Source: Psychrobacter coccoides (lineage in GTDB: Bacteria > Pseudomonadota > Gammaproteobacteria > Pseudomonadales > Moraxellaceae). From it: 64,000 bases of DNA. Position 1 is the first letter of the stretch, and each line of letters opens with the position of its first letter. The DNA lies in NCBI RefSeq assembly GCF_017498085.1, contig NZ_JAGBKM010000005.1, forward strand, positions 90,699 through 154,698. Reading direction: 5' to 3'. Positions 45,789 through 55,402 of the stretch are shown here, piece after piece. The position numbers were made by a program, and so were the translations under genes. The notes under the pieces were generated by a model, which worked only from the letters and a program-made list of their open reading frames with translations, was not told the origin of the DNA and ran no database searches.

Positions 45789-45927
45789 TATAGTCGATGC
45801 ATTTTAAAAAGAACATAGCGCTACTGGGGTGAATTTTGCGCAGCCTCTGTGATAACAGCACGCAAGTAAAATTTATACCAGTAGCGCGCTTAAATTTATG
45901 TAACAGTTTTATGTTCAACTGACTATA
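45789..45927. repeat. Dispersed ~140-bp repeat, copy E
   Basis: It starts TATAGTCGATGCATTTT and ends TTCAACTGACTATA, an imperfect inverted pair. Inner arms TAGCGCTACTGGGGTGAATT and AATTTATACCAGTAGCGC pair, and TTGCGCAGCCTCTGT and AACAGCACGCAAG lie between. This is the best preserved copy. It sits between the panD stop codon and the terminator at 45725. Confidence 0.8.
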
Positions 45928-45975
45928 CTTGCGCAAGACAAGGTGTCGTCTCTTGACACATTATGCCACTCAAAA

Positions 45976-46356
45976 TTAAGCGACTTGTACCGGAATGATA
46001 TTTGCCGTGTCTTTGACAGTGTTGTCTTCATTACAATAGACCAGCTTTGGCTGATAGGTTGATGCCTCTACTTCATCAAAATGAGCATAAGCACAAATGA
46101 TGACGATATCACCTAAGTCTGCCATGTGAGCAGCAGCCCCATTTAGCGAGATGATACCAGAGCCAGCTTCAGCACGAATGGCATAGGTACGAAAGCGTTT
46201 GCCATTGGTGACATTGTAGATGTCGATCGACTCGTTCTCACGTAAGCCTGCAAGATCCAACAAGTCGCCATCGATACCGCACGAGCCCTCATAATGAAGC
46301 TCAGCATGGGTGACACGGGCACGGTGCAATTTGCATTTAAGCATATTAAGTAGCAT
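45976..46356 (-). CDS. panD: Aspartate 1-decarboxylase
   Basis: PanD makes beta-alanine for pantothenate and CoA. The proenzyme cleaves itself between Gly24 and Ser25, leaving a pyruvoyl group on the new N-terminus. That site is visible as YEGSCGID at the standard numbering in this 126-residue protein. [26 protein letters not shown] is also characteristic. AAAGGAAG precedes the ATG. Confidence 0.96.
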   Translation of the reverse strand: MLLNMLKCKLHRARVTHAELHYEGSCGIDGDLLDLAGLRENESIDIYNVTNGKRFRTYAIRAEAGSGIISLNGAAAHMADLGDIVIICAYAHFDEVEASTYQPKLVYCNEDNTVKDTANIIPVQVA

Positions 46357-46528
46357 GAATTGCTTCCTTTGGGTAACAAAAGTAATCTGTGTATGGGGGC
46401 AAATGCAGTAAATTAAAAGATTAACTCAAAGACTTAGCGAGTTAACCTGTGGCGTTTGCCCAAATATCGAATATCGGACGATACTAAAAACGACTGAGTT
46501 ATGTTTCAAACTGTCAGTATCATACCGT

Positions 46529-47110
46529 TCACTCGGGCAATTTAAAACTATTAATTTGCGAACGCGCCCGTTCAATATCGCCATCTAATAATAAAGGCAG
46601 CGCTTCAAAAGCAGCCGTCAAGGCGCTATCGATAGCAATTTGTTCATTAGGAGCGGCCTTGGACAGGACATGACCAGTCACTTTGGATTTATGACCTGGA
46701 TGGCCGATACCGACACGCAGGCGATGAAAGTCATTACCAATATGTGGCGTAATGTCACGTAAACCATTGTGACCCCCATGGCCGCCGCCTGTTTTAAGCT
46801 TGATACTGCCAGCAGGGATATCAAGCTCATCATGAGCAATCAGCAACTCGTCATTGTCGATACCATAAAAATTAACCATCGGCACCACAGATTGACCAGA
46901 TTTGTTCATAAAGGTGAGTGGCAGTAATAGACGGACGTCATGGCCGTGAATACGTCCTCGGCCCACAACGCCATGAAATTTTTTCTCTGGACTCAAATCA
47001 ATATTAAACTGCTGGGCCAGATGTTGGACAAACCAAAACCCTGCATTGTGGCGGGTATGTACATACTGCTGACCAGGATTACCAAGACCGACGATAAGCT
47101 TTAGGGACAT
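46529..47110 (-). CDS. pth: Peptidyl-tRNA hydrolase
   Basis: Pth recycles peptidyl-tRNA dropped from ribosomes. The 193-residue protein has VGLGNPGQQYVHTRHNAGFWFV, with Asn11 and the catalytic His21, FMNKSGQSV, and LLIAHDELDIPAGSIKLKTGGGHGGHNGLRDI containing the catalytic Asp. It follows rplY on the same strand, the common gamma-proteobacterial order prs-rplY-pth. Confidence 0.96.
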   Translation of the reverse strand: MSLKLIVGLGNPGQQYVHTRHNAGFWFVQHLAQQFNIDLSPEKKFHGVVGRGRIHGHDVRLLLPLTFMNKSGQSVVPMVNFYGIDNDELLIAHDELDIPAGSIKLKTGGGHGGHNGLRDITPHIGNDFHRLRVGIGHPGHKSKVTGHVLSKAAPNEQIAIDSALTAAFEALPLLLDGDIERARSQINSFKLPE

Positions 47111-47159
47111 GACGAGACTCTGCCTGAAAGTAAGAATAAAAATAAGGGAATAAATAAAA

Positions 47160-47240
47160 TATGATTTGAAAAATAGCCATGTTGTTCGTTTTTCAAATCA
47201 TACTTACAAAAACAGCAGGAGATAGTGATCCCCTGCTGTT
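47160..47240 (-). terminator. Two tandem hairpins between rplY and pth
   Basis: The first, 47211-47219 with 47232-47240 (AACAGCAGG/CCTGCTGTT), has a T run on the minus strand and is a Rho-independent terminator for rplY. Just beyond it, 47160-47173 pairs perfectly over 14 bp with 47189-47202, immediately upstream of pth. pth expression therefore needs read-through or its own promoter. Confidence 0.7.
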
Positions 47241-47315
47241 AGATTTATTGCCAAATAACTGGCGATTGACTGGGCAAGGATACTGCCTAATCAATCGGCT
47301 CAGCTGATGTCAGAA

Positions 47316-47990
47316 TTACTCTTCGTCAGCAGCATCGCTACCTTGCTCTGTAGCAGGTACATCAGCAGCGTCGACTTCGTCAGTATCTTCATCAACTTCT
47401 TCAAGAGCTGGTGGTAGCATGTTGACGATAGTACGATCAACCGCATCTTCCATATCCAGATCAAAGAGGATAGCACCTTCAGGTAGCTCGATGTCTGATA
47501 GACGGAACAGGTCACCGATTTCCATACCAGATACGTCTATTTCTAGGTATTCAGGTAGCTGTGATGGTAAGCAAACGATTTCGACTTCAGTCACCAACGT
47601 AGATAGGATACCACCTACTTTCGTACCAGGTGCTTCTTCACGACCTGAGAAATGTAGTGGGATGTTCATGTTGATCTTTTGGCCTTTAACAATGCGCTGA
47701 AAATCAGCATGCATTGGGTAGCCTTTAGCTGGGTGACGCTGTAAGTCTTTGATAACAGCTTGATGCTCTTCGCCATCGACAGTAATGGTCAAAACCTGAG
47801 AGAAAAATGCTTCATACTCAAGTGATTTTACCAACTCGTTGTTTTTGATAGCGATAGCCATTGGTGCTTCGTCACCGCCATAAATGATAGCAGGAACTAG
47901 GTTCTGCTTACGTAGGCGGCGGCTCGCACCTTTACCTTGTTGCTCTGCAGAACGGTCTACTGCGTTAATTGCAAAATGATCAATACTCAT
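47316..47990 (-). CDS. rplY: Ribosomal protein bL25 (CTC/general stress type)
   Basis: The 224-residue protein is the long bL25 form, with an N-terminal 5S-rRNA-binding L25 domain (GKGASRRLRKQNLVPAIIYGG) and the TL5/CTC C-terminal domain. An acidic tail of about 40 Asp/Glu-rich residues follows. It binds 5S rRNA in the large subunit. The ATG at 47990 (MSIDHFAINAVDR, with AGGAT upstream) is chosen over an earlier in-frame codon. Confidence 0.94.
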   Translation of the reverse strand: MSIDHFAINAVDRSAEQQGKGASRRLRKQNLVPAIIYGGDEAPMAIAIKNNELVKSLEYEAFFSQVLTITVDGEEHQAVIKDLQRHPAKGYPMHADFQRIVKGQKINMNIPLHFSGREEAPGTKVGGILSTLVTEVEIVCLPSQLPEYLEIDVSGMEIGDLFRLSDIELPEGAILFDLDMEDAVDRTIVNMLPPALEEVDEDTDEVDAADVPATEQGSDAADEE

Positions 47991-48207
47991 GGATATAATC
48001 CTATAAAAAGATAAATGAAGTAGTGGCTCTATAAGTAGATTTGCGACCAACCCACTTATGGATTCAATACTTGTCGTAAGTGCACCTACTGTCTAAACAA
48101 AGCAGTTTAGATAGTCCACAGCTTAGATAATAGACAAAAGGATGGCACAGGCGCGCATTATACGTGTTTTTGTAGTAATAATAAAGACCTACGTGGCAGG
48201 CACAGAC

Positions 48208-48240
48208 AAAAAAGCGCCAAGTCATAACACTTGGCGCTGA
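48208..48240 (-). terminator. Terminator of prs
   Basis: AGCGCCAAGT and ACTTGGCGCT (48212-48221, 48229-48238) form a stem followed by six T on the minus strand, about 50 bp after the prs stop. Confidence 0.85.
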
Positions 48241-48289
48241 TTTTTGAGGTTTAAGATTGCTGTATTACAAGTAAGGTCTAAGAGCTAGC

Positions 48290-49237
48290 TTAGGCATCAA
48301 ACATAGCGCTGATAGATTCTTCGTTATTGATACGGCGCAAGCTTTCAGCCAACATAGGTGCAATCGATACTTGACGAATCTTACTACACGCTTGAGCAGC
48401 GGGAGATAAAGGAATGGTATCTGTTACCACAACCTCATCTAATGCTGACTCATTGATGTTATTAAGTGCATTACCTGACAACACAGGGTGAGTGATGTAG
48501 GCCAAAACACGGCGAGCACCATTTTCCTTTAAAGCTTCAGCCGCTTTGCATAGCGTACCTGCTGTATCGACCATATCATCAACGATGACGCAGTCACGGT
48601 CACGAACATCACCGATGATATGCATCACTTGAGATTCGTTGGCGCGGGCACGGCGCTTGTCAATAATCGCCAGATCAGTATCGCCCAGTTGTTTGGCCAT
48701 GGCACGAGCACGTACCACACCACCGACATCAGGTGAGACCACCATGATATTGTCGTATTCTTGTTTTTGTAGGTCATTAAGCAAGACGGGCGTACCGTAG
48801 ATGTTGTCTACCGGAATATCAAAGAAACCTTGAATCTGATCGGAGTGCAAATCAACGGTCATGACACGATCGATACTGACAATATTGAGCATATCAGCGA
48901 CGACTTTAGCAGAGATGGGTACACGAGCAGAACGTGGACGGCGATCTTGACGAGCATAACCAAAGTACGGCATCACAGCGGTGATACGGCCAGCACTAGA
49001 ACGACGCAAGGCATCGGCCATCATCATGATTTCCATCAGGTTGTCATTGGTCGGTGCACAGGTTGGCTGCATGATAAACACGTCTTTACCACGTACGTGC
49101 TCTTTGATTTCTACCGCAATCTCGCCATCAGAAAAACGGGTGACGTCAGCTTTACCAAGAGGGATGTGGAGATGGTCGGCGACTGTTTTCGCAAGTTCTG
49201 GATGGGCGTTGCCCGTAAAAATTGCCAGATAAGGCAT
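48290..49237 (-). CDS. prs: Ribose-phosphate pyrophosphokinase
   Basis: Prs makes PRPP from ribose 5-phosphate and ATP for nucleotides, His, Trp and NAD. The 315-residue protein has [51 protein letters not shown], and the PRPP-binding [26 protein letters not shown] precedes the ATG. It lies directly downstream of the tandem tRNA-Gln genes, so it may be expressed partly from their promoter. Confidence 0.97.
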   Translation of the reverse strand: MPYLAIFTGNAHPELAKTVADHLHIPLGKADVTRFSDGEIAVEIKEHVRGKDVFIMQPTCAPTNDNLMEIMMMADALRRSSAGRITAVMPYFGYARQDRRPRSARVPISAKVVADMLNIVSIDRVMTVDLHSDQIQGFFDIPVDNIYGTPVLLNDLQKQEYDNIMVVSPDVGGVVRARAMAKQLGDTDLAIIDKRRARANESQVMHIIGDVRDRDCVIVDDMVDTAGTLCKAAEALKENGARRVLAYITHPVLSGNALNNINESALDEVVVTDTIPLSPAAQACSKIRQVSIAPMLAESLRRINNEESISAMFDA

Positions 49238-49339
49238 GACTGAAGTCCTATTGATTGACTCAAGCAGCGACCGCTAAGCAGTGTCTAACTGCCCAAATAA
49301 AGAAAAGAGTGATGAAAAACGACAGACTATATTAAAAAA

Positions 49340-49415
49340 TGGCAGGGGTAGCTGGACTCGAACCAACGGATGTCAGGATCAAAACCTGATGCCTTACCAA
49401 CTTGGCTATACCCCT
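49340..49415 (-). tRNA. tRNA-Gln (anticodon TTG), copy 1
   Basis: Read on the minus strand, AGGGGTA pairs with TACCCCT, the anticodon loop is TTTTGAT within CAGGT...CCTG, the T loop is GGTTCGAGTCC, and CCA is encoded. The 76-nt sequence looks identical to the second copy. Confidence 0.96.
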
Positions 49416-49578
49416 GTAATGCTAGATAATACGAGCGCTGGGAGCTAATAAAAGTATTGCTTTGCGTCGTTATCTATTAACCGTATAAAACGGCATTCCC
49501 GAGCGGCGTTCATTGCAAACTATACCGAAACTGGGAAGGTGTTGTCAATTGCTATAAAGCAGCAATCCAAACTAAAAA

Positions 49579-49654
49579 TGGCAGGGGTAGCTGGACTCGA
49601 ACCAACGGATGTCAGGATCAAAACCTGATGCCTTACCAACTTGGCTATACCCCT
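49579..49654 (-). tRNA. tRNA-Gln (anticodon TTG), copy 2
   Basis: This is the upstream copy of the tandem pair, separated from copy 1 by 163 bp, with the same cloverleaf elements and encoded CCA. A single promoter upstream probably serves both. Confidence 0.96.
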
Positions 49655-49667
49655 ATTGTGGCGACCT

Positions 49668-49695
49668 ATTATAAGTGTATTTTTAGATTTTGCAA
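49668..49695 (-). promoter_or_regulatory. Sigma-70 promoter for the tRNA-Gln pair
   Basis: On the minus strand, TTGCAA (49690-49695) and TATAAT (49668-49673) are 16 bp apart, the same arrangement as for tRNA-Ser, and end 13 bp before the tRNA. Confidence 0.75.
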
Positions 49696-49807
49696 GTCAT
49701 TTGCGTCTTTTTCTGTTATTTATTCAAAATGAAGGCTTGTTTGGTTGGTGAAAACCGTATTATCTTGCAGTATAGAACACCCAAAAACACTTTTGCATAT
49801 TGTTTTG

Positions 49808-50764
49808 TCACAGACTGTTGACCAAATAAGCAGGGCAAGGTGCATCTACAATCCATTGCGCTAAAAGCGCTTTATCATCAATGACACTGCTATCTAAGGG
49901 CAAAAACACCGCGCTACCAGAACCCGTCATCCGTGCTGTGCCAAGCGCTACTTTTTCTAATCCTTGCAAATACTGCAGTGCCTCATCGACAGCAGGGGCG
50001 AGGCTTGTCACCACGGGTGTAAAGACATTGTGGTAGGAAGCCCATAGGTTTTTCGTGTAACTCTCTGACTGGTTTTTGATAGCTTCAACTGCGAGTGCTG
50101 CAGTATCTCGGCGTAATTTAGGGTGGGCAAACAGCTCAGCGGTACTGACATGGGCATCAGGTGTCAATACTAGATATTGCTGATCTGGCAGGTCAATGGC
50201 AGTCAGTGCTTCGCCAATACCCATCGCAATGGCATCTTGCCCAAAGATAAATATTGGCACGTCTGCGCCCACTGTAGTGCCAATGTTTATCAGCTCGTTT
50301 TGTGTAAAGCTCAGCTGCCACATCTCGTTTAATACCAGCATCGTCGTGGCCGCATTAGAAGAGCCGCCGCCTAAGCCTGCGCCCATCGGTATGTGCTTGT
50401 CTAAGGTGAGACTTACTTTTGGTAGCTGTTTGGGCAGTTGATTTGCTTTTATAGCTGCAGTTAATAATGCCCAAGCTGCTTTATAGATGAGATTGTCTGT
50501 TATGCTGGCTGTGATGGTTTGGGTGCCAGATAGCGTAAGCAATTGACAGCAGAGCTCGTGGCTATCTAGAGTCGTATCAACAGCCACTGGCTGATCTGCG
50601 AACGAAAAATAAAGGTAATCTCCCCAGTCAAGCAGACGAAAAACCGTTTGCAAATTGTGATACCCATCTGCACGTTTGCCTGTGATATGTAAAAACAGAT
50701 TTATCTTAGCAGGAGATAAGCGTGTCAAAATGGTATTTTGGGGCGATGAGTGATCAGTCGTCAT
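49808..50764 (-). CDS. ispE: 4-diphosphocytidyl-2-C-methyl-D-erythritol kinase
   Basis: IspE phosphorylates CDP-methylerythritol in the MEP isoprenoid pathway. The 318-residue GHMP kinase has SPAKINLFLHITGKRADGYHNLQTVF at the N-terminus, the ATP loop PMGAGLGGGSSNAATTMLVLN, and ARMTGSGSAVFLPL near the C-terminus. It starts 12 bp after the lolB stop, so the two are an operon, as in other gamma-proteobacteria. Confidence 0.96.
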   Translation of the reverse strand: MTTDHSSPQNTILTRLSPAKINLFLHITGKRADGYHNLQTVFRLLDWGDYLYFSFADQPVAVDTTLDSHELCCQLLTLSGTQTITASITDNLIYKAAWALLTAAIKANQLPKQLPKVSLTLDKHIPMGAGLGGGSSNAATTMLVLNEMWQLSFTQNELINIGTTVGADVPIFIFGQDAIAMGIGEALTAIDLPDQQYLVLTPDAHVSTAELFAHPKLRRDTAALAVEAIKNQSESYTKNLWASYHNVFTPVVTSLAPAVDEALQYLQGLEKVALGTARMTGSGSAVFLPLDSSVIDDKALLAQWIVDAPCPAYLVNSL

Positions 50765-50776
50765 AAGTGATATCTG

Positions 50777-51412
50777 TTAGCTACTTTGATGATTGATAGT
50801 CATGATGACTTTATGGCCTTGAGGCTGCACAGCGCTAATTTTCACAGGTAGTTTGTCTGTTCCTTTATAAGTAAAGCTTGCCGTCCACTCGCCGTTGATC
50901 GATCTGATCAATCTGCCTTGCTCGTCCAGTTGTGGGGCGCTGTCTGAGGGTGCTGGGCGTCCAGATATCCAGTATGGCATTTGCGAGATAGGTGCTTGCC
51001 AGCCAGTGGCTTTTTTGAGCAAGGTCTCAGGATTAGCGGCTGTTAATGTGCCTGTTTTTTCGCTGACCAAGGTTGCTGTTTGGCCATCATACTCGATATT
51101 GGTTTTGCCAATACCTAAAGCGCCGATCAGCTCAATAGCAAAGCGCTCATTTTCCTGCCCCCAAGCATAAAACGCACTGCCGCCTTGCGCTCCTGAGTTG
51201 GTATCGCTATTGGCAGGTGTGGTCACTCCGATTTTACCCGTGATGTTGAAGCTATCGAGTTTTTGTACAGGTATCATCGATGAAGAGTCTGCGTTTGTCC
51301 GACTGCTTTGGAGAGACTGACAGCCAGAGATCATGAGTAGACTTGCCGTCAGGGCAGTAAGTAAGGTCAATTTTTTGGGTTTATTAAATGCTTGTATTGC
51401 AAAATTTGACAT
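50777..51412 (-). CDS. lolB: Outer-membrane lipoprotein receptor LolB
   Basis: LolB receives lipoproteins from LolA and inserts them into the outer membrane. The 211-residue precursor has a signal peptide with lipobox ISGC (Cys about 30). Its mature domain has FNITGKIGVTTP, SAFYAWGQENERFAIELIGALGIGKTNIEYDG and PYWISGRPAPSD, the last being the LolB PxWxxG block. AGGAAA precedes the ATG. Position before ispE supports the call. Confidence 0.9.
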   Translation of the reverse strand: MSNFAIQAFNKPKKLTLLTALTASLLMISGCQSLQSSRTNADSSSMIPVQKLDSFNITGKIGVTTPANSDTNSGAQGGSAFYAWGQENERFAIELIGALGIGKTNIEYDGQTATLVSEKTGTLTAANPETLLKKATGWQAPISQMPYWISGRPAPSDSAPQLDEQGRLIRSINGEWTASFTYKGTDKLPVKISAVQPQGHKVIMTINHQSS

Positions 51413-51535
51413 GATGTTTCCTAGCGTGAGACGGGCTTAAGATAGAGTTAAGATAGCTTATACTTATTTTGTTACTTAACTTGCTACACAGTTATCGTTT
51501 CTTGTTAGACCCTTATCGATGAGGACGCAGCCAGT

Positions 51536-53545
51536 CTAATAAAGCTGCACACGATCGCTGACGTTTTGTTGTCCAAAAGAAAAACGCTGCTGTAGATCTG
51601 CCAACAGCGCCTCGACCTTATCATTGTCGCCCATGCCTTGGTAAGCTCGGAGCAAGAGCACACCTGAGCGCAAAGTGGGCAATACATTATAAGGGGTTTG
51701 CAAGTAGTCAATGACTTGTAGGTAGTTTTTGTTGGCTAAGGCGTTGTTGGCCAATAAATTCAACGCTTGTAGATGTAGCTCTCTATCGTAACGTGGGTCA
51801 TCGAAGCGACGTTCCGTAATCGCTCGAGCCAGCGCCAATCCTTGCTTGGAGTTTTTCTCATTAGAGAGGAGCAGTTGGGCAAAGTTCAGCTGGTACGATG
51901 GGTTATTAGGGTCTAGTGCTTGCAGATGGTTGAGTAAAGTGCGTTTGACAATGTAGTCGTCGACATCATCGAGTAACTGGGTACGCGCAAACAAGATCAT
52001 CTCATTATCTGGATAATTGCGACTGGCATCGGTCAATAATGCTAATGCCTGCGCCTCTTGACCATGTTGCCATAAAATATCGGCTTGCAAGACGTAAGTG
52101 TCGGGGGCAAAAACCTCGAACTGTTTGCGCAGTTTTTCTAGTGTCGCTATGGCGGCATCGACATTACCAAATAACAGCTCAAGATCGACCACTTTTTTGC
52201 GGGCAGAGAGTACTAAGTCTTCTTGGATGACCTCGTTTAGATAGGATTTGGCCTGCTCAAAGCGTTGCTGACGCTCAGCACTGATGCCTAAATAATAATA
52301 GGCCTGATCGAGATAAGCTGGGTGTTTTGCCAGTATATTTAATAGCCGCTCAGCGGTGCTGTAGGCTTCGATATCCAAACTAACCAAAGCCGTCAACAGC
52401 GTAATCTCTGTGTCCTCACTAAAGCGCTTGTGGGTGTCGAGCAATAACTCCCAAGCCGCTTGGCTTTGCTTTAAGTCTAGGAGGTAGCGAATTTCATATA
52501 AGTACAGGCTTTTGCTGTCTGGGTTACGCAGGCGGGCTTGGCTAACGTAGCTGATGACGGTCTCTGCTGGCTCGATTTTGCGTAAGATATCCGCTTTTAG
52601 GGTCAAAAAAGGCACATAGTCTGGTTGTAGCATCAAGGCACGATTGATATGTACCAAGGCGACTTCTGACTCATCAAACTGATTAAGCAAGCCAGCTTTT
52701 AATACCGATAAAGACGCGTTTTGCTCACTGTCAATCGGCTGCAAGGCGGCCAGCAGCTCACGCTGGTCGCTATCAGTAGTCGGATAGATACCAATCAAAA
52801 TCTCACTTAAATCAGTACGTGGATCATAGCGTAAGATAAGGCCTAGGGTCTCGCCAGCCAAGGTATAATCATGGGCTTTTAATGCCAAATGCGCCACATA
52901 AAACCAAGCAGGGACGTGGTCAGGATTTTGCGCTTGCCATGTTTTGGCAAACTCAAGCGAGGATTCGACGGCTTCATGTCGCAGCGATAAGCTCAGCGCC
53001 CGCTCAAATACAGCAGTGGCATCTTCTTTGAATGACTGCTGCTTATAGAGTGTTAATGCTCGATTGATATCGCCGCGACTGGCGGCAAACTCTGCTTCTA
53101 ACAAGGCATACAGGCTCGGTTCATTGAGCGCTGGCGCCAATACCGTGGCGGGCGGGCGGTTTTTGGTGTTATCTTTAAGAGGGCTGTCTTTAAGAGGGTC
53201 AGTACCACTAGAGGCGCTCAGTTTAGAGGTGCTAAGCTGGCTCATTGACACATTAAATGTCTGATAAGTGCCATCAAAACCAGCTGTTTTATCAATGGTA
53301 TTATGATGTCTGATCACGTTAAGGCTGCGCTTTTGGCGGTCTGTGCTGTTATCGCTATTGATTGGCTCAAAGCCTGCCTGAGCAGAAGTCCCCAAGCATA
53401 GGCAAGCTGCCAATGACAGCATTAGCTTACGGTATTGGCGCAGACGACTTATAATGACGTTTAGTAGTGCTTGCGCGCTACACTGACCGTCATATTCAAG
53501 CTGTGGCGCAGGCTTTGGTGATGCCAATAACCCAAAACAAATCAT
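51536..53545 (-). CDS. Tetratricopeptide-repeat protein, probably exported
   Basis: The product is helical throughout with many TPR units (for example ALLEAEFAASRGDINRALTLYKQQ, YYYLGISAERQQRFEQAKSYLNEV). A similar TPR gene precedes lolB in Pseudomonas and relatives; its function is unknown. A signal-like stretch, RKLMLSLAACLCLGTSAQAG, begins near residue 40, and no ribosome binding site precedes the first ATG. Translation may therefore start at the ATG at 53422 or a non-standard codon between. The coordinates given are the longest frame. Confidence 0.75.
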   Translation of the reverse strand: MICFGLLASPKPAPQLEYDGQCSAQALLNVIISRLRQYRKLMLSLAACLCLGTSAQAGFEPINSDNSTDRQKRSLNVIRHHNTIDKTAGFDGTYQTFNVSMSQLSTSKLSASSGTDPLKDSPLKDNTKNRPPATVLAPALNEPSLYALLEAEFAASRGDINRALTLYKQQSFKEDATAVFERALSLSLRHEAVESSLEFAKTWQAQNPDHVPAWFYVAHLALKAHDYTLAGETLGLILRYDPRTDLSEILIGIYPTTDSDQRELLAALQPIDSEQNASLSVLKAGLLNQFDESEVALVHINRALMLQPDYVPFLTLKADILRKIEPAETVISYVSQARLRNPDSKSLYLYEIRYLLDLKQSQAAWELLLDTHKRFSEDTEITLLTALVSLDIEAYSTAERLLNILAKHPAYLDQAYYYLGISAERQQRFEQAKSYLNEVIQEDLVLSARKKVVDLELLFGNVDAAIATLEKLRKQFEVFAPDTYVLQADILWQHGQEAQALALLTDASRNYPDNEMILFARTQLLDDVDDYIVKRTLLNHLQALDPNNPSYQLNFAQLLLSNEKNSKQGLALARAITERRFDDPRYDRELHLQALNLLANNALANKNYLQVIDYLQTPYNVLPTLRSGVLLLRAYQGMGDNDKVEALLADLQQRFSFGQQNVSDRVQLY

Positions 53546-53872
53546 AAAGAGCGATATTTATTCATAAATAGAGGCCTGTATTATAAAAGCGGATAGACAT
53601 AATTAACAATAGCACTCGTGTTACTAAAAATCTAACCGGCAGCGGTTGATTTATGCTGATCTGACCCAGATACAAGCAGATGCTAGGCAAGTATTAAATA
53701 AAGCCAGTAACAATGCTATAATAAGCGATTTTATATATAGCAACTGCTATATAACCTATTCAAATTAATAACGTTATTAGATATGCCTCGATTTGACGTC
53801 GATTGCGTTACTGATGTGTCGTATGATGATCGGTAAGCATGTCTATTAGCGTTTACTTATGGTCTATTGATA
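53546..53872. promoter_or_regulatory. Divergent promoter region, TPR gene and hemA
   Basis: About 330 bp, AT-rich, with a TATATATAGCAACTGCTATATA palindrome-like stretch near 53732-53752 that could be an operator or part of a promoter. No gene is seen. Confidence 0.4.
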
Positions 53873-55189
53873 ATGAGATTAGTGGTCATTGGGGTCAATC
53901 ACAAAACCGCACCAGTCGCTTTACGTGAGCGCCTGGCGTTTGTGGGCGATGATGTGGCCGCCGCCCTTGGTGAGCTGAAAACCTTTACTGATGGCAGCGT
54001 GATTGTGTCGACTTGTAATCGCACAGAAATCTACGCCTTGGTGCCTGAGCTGAGTAGTACGACAACCCTGTCGGCTACCGCAGCGATGTCGGCACATATC
54101 AATCATATCAAAACTTGGTTGGCTAATTTCAAGCAGCTGCCTGGTGCTGAGATTGAGCCTTTCTTATATGTCCATCGTGATACGCATGCGCTGACGCATT
54201 GGCTAAGAGTGGCCGCTGGGCTTGATTCTATGATATTGGGTGAGCCGCAAATACTTGGCCAAATCAAACAGTCAGTACAAACCGCACAGGCTGAGCAGGC
54301 ATTGAGTGGTCAGCTCAATTGGGTGATCGATCAGATTTTTGCCGCTTCTAAACGTGTGCGTAACGAGACCAAGGTCGGTGCCCATGCCGTATCGCTTGGC
54401 TTTGCTGCCGCCAAGCTGACCACCCAGATTTTTGATGACATGCCCAATCGCACACTGCTGATCGTCGCTGCCGGTGAGATGAATCGTTTGGTGGCCACTC
54501 ATATTGCAGGACTGGGTGTCGGTCACATCATTATCTGTAACCGCAGCCCTGAGCGTGCTGAAGCGCTAGCAGATGAGCTGCGCCTGCCCAATCGTACGGT
54601 AGAGGTAAGGCCGCTACGAGACTTACCACAAGTGCTGGCACAAGCCGATATTGTGAGTAGCTGTAGTGGTAGCATGGAGCTATTGATTGATAAGACCATG
54701 ACGGTGCAAGCGCTTAAACGCCGCCGCTATCAGCCGATGCTCTTGATTGATTTGGCAGTGCCACGTGATATTGACTCTAATATCAGTCGTATGGATGCGG
54801 TGTATTTGTATTCAGTCGATGATTTACAGCATGTGATTGCAGGCAACCTTGAGCAGCGCAGACAAGCTGCTGTCGATGCTGAGTTACTCGTCAGTCAGCT
54901 GGTCGTCGAGATGGAGCGCCGCTTTCAAGTACGGCAGGTCGGCCGCGATATCGAGCAGTATCGCATACGTAGCCATGATCAAGTGGATAAACTGCTGCAA
55001 GACTCTATTGCGAAGCTGACTCAAGAGGATGCCAATGCTGAAGACATCATTATTGAGCTGTCACGACGCCTGACTCAGACCCTAACTCATGCTCCATCGA
55101 AACTAATGCGCAAGGCAGCACGTGAAGGAGACAGTGAGCTGCTGGACTTTGTGGTATCAGGCTTGCATGACGCTTATCGTCGACGTTAA
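53873..55189 (+). CDS. hemA: Glutamyl-tRNA reductase
   Basis: HemA reduces glutamyl-tRNA to glutamate-1-semialdehyde, the start of the C5 heme pathway. The 438-residue protein has VVIGVNHKTAPVALRERLAF, the catalytic cysteine in VSTCNRTEIYAL, GLDSMILGEPQILGQIKQ, an NADPH-binding region (LLIVAAGEMNRLVATHI), and a C-terminal dimerisation helix. The standard VGAGE motif reads VAAGE here. ATG at 53873 gives the family N-terminus (MRLVVIGVNHK). Confidence 0.95.
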   Translation: MRLVVIGVNHKTAPVALRERLAFVGDDVAAALGELKTFTDGSVIVSTCNRTEIYALVPELSSTTTLSATAAMSAHINHIKTWLANFKQLPGAEIEPFLYVHRDTHALTHWLRVAAGLDSMILGEPQILGQIKQSVQTAQAEQALSGQLNWVIDQIFAASKRVRNETKVGAHAVSLGFAAAKLTTQIFDDMPNRTLLIVAAGEMNRLVATHIAGLGVGHIIICNRSPERAEALADELRLPNRTVEVRPLRDLPQVLAQADIVSSCSGSMELLIDKTMTVQALKRRRYQPMLLIDLAVPRDIDSNISRMDAVYLYSVDDLQHVIAGNLEQRRQAAVDAELLVSQLVVEMERRFQVRQVGRDIEQYRIRSHDQVDKLLQDSIAKLTQEDANAEDIIIELSRRLTQTLTHAPSKLMRKAAREGDSELLDFVVSGLHDAYRRR

Positions 55190-55402
55190 CGCTTATCATG
55201 AGCAGCAAAAACAGCCATTAAATGAAACCTGTTATTGAGATCATTATGACGATGCTCGGCCATTGTCAGGCATCATAATCAGTGCTAGTATCAAACCATC
55301 AAGGTCTTCGTGATAGTCAGTTTTAAGTCAAGCTTACTATCTCGCATGACCACACGAGCATTTACTTAACGGATATTTATTTAATATTAGCAAGGAGTTT
55401 TC

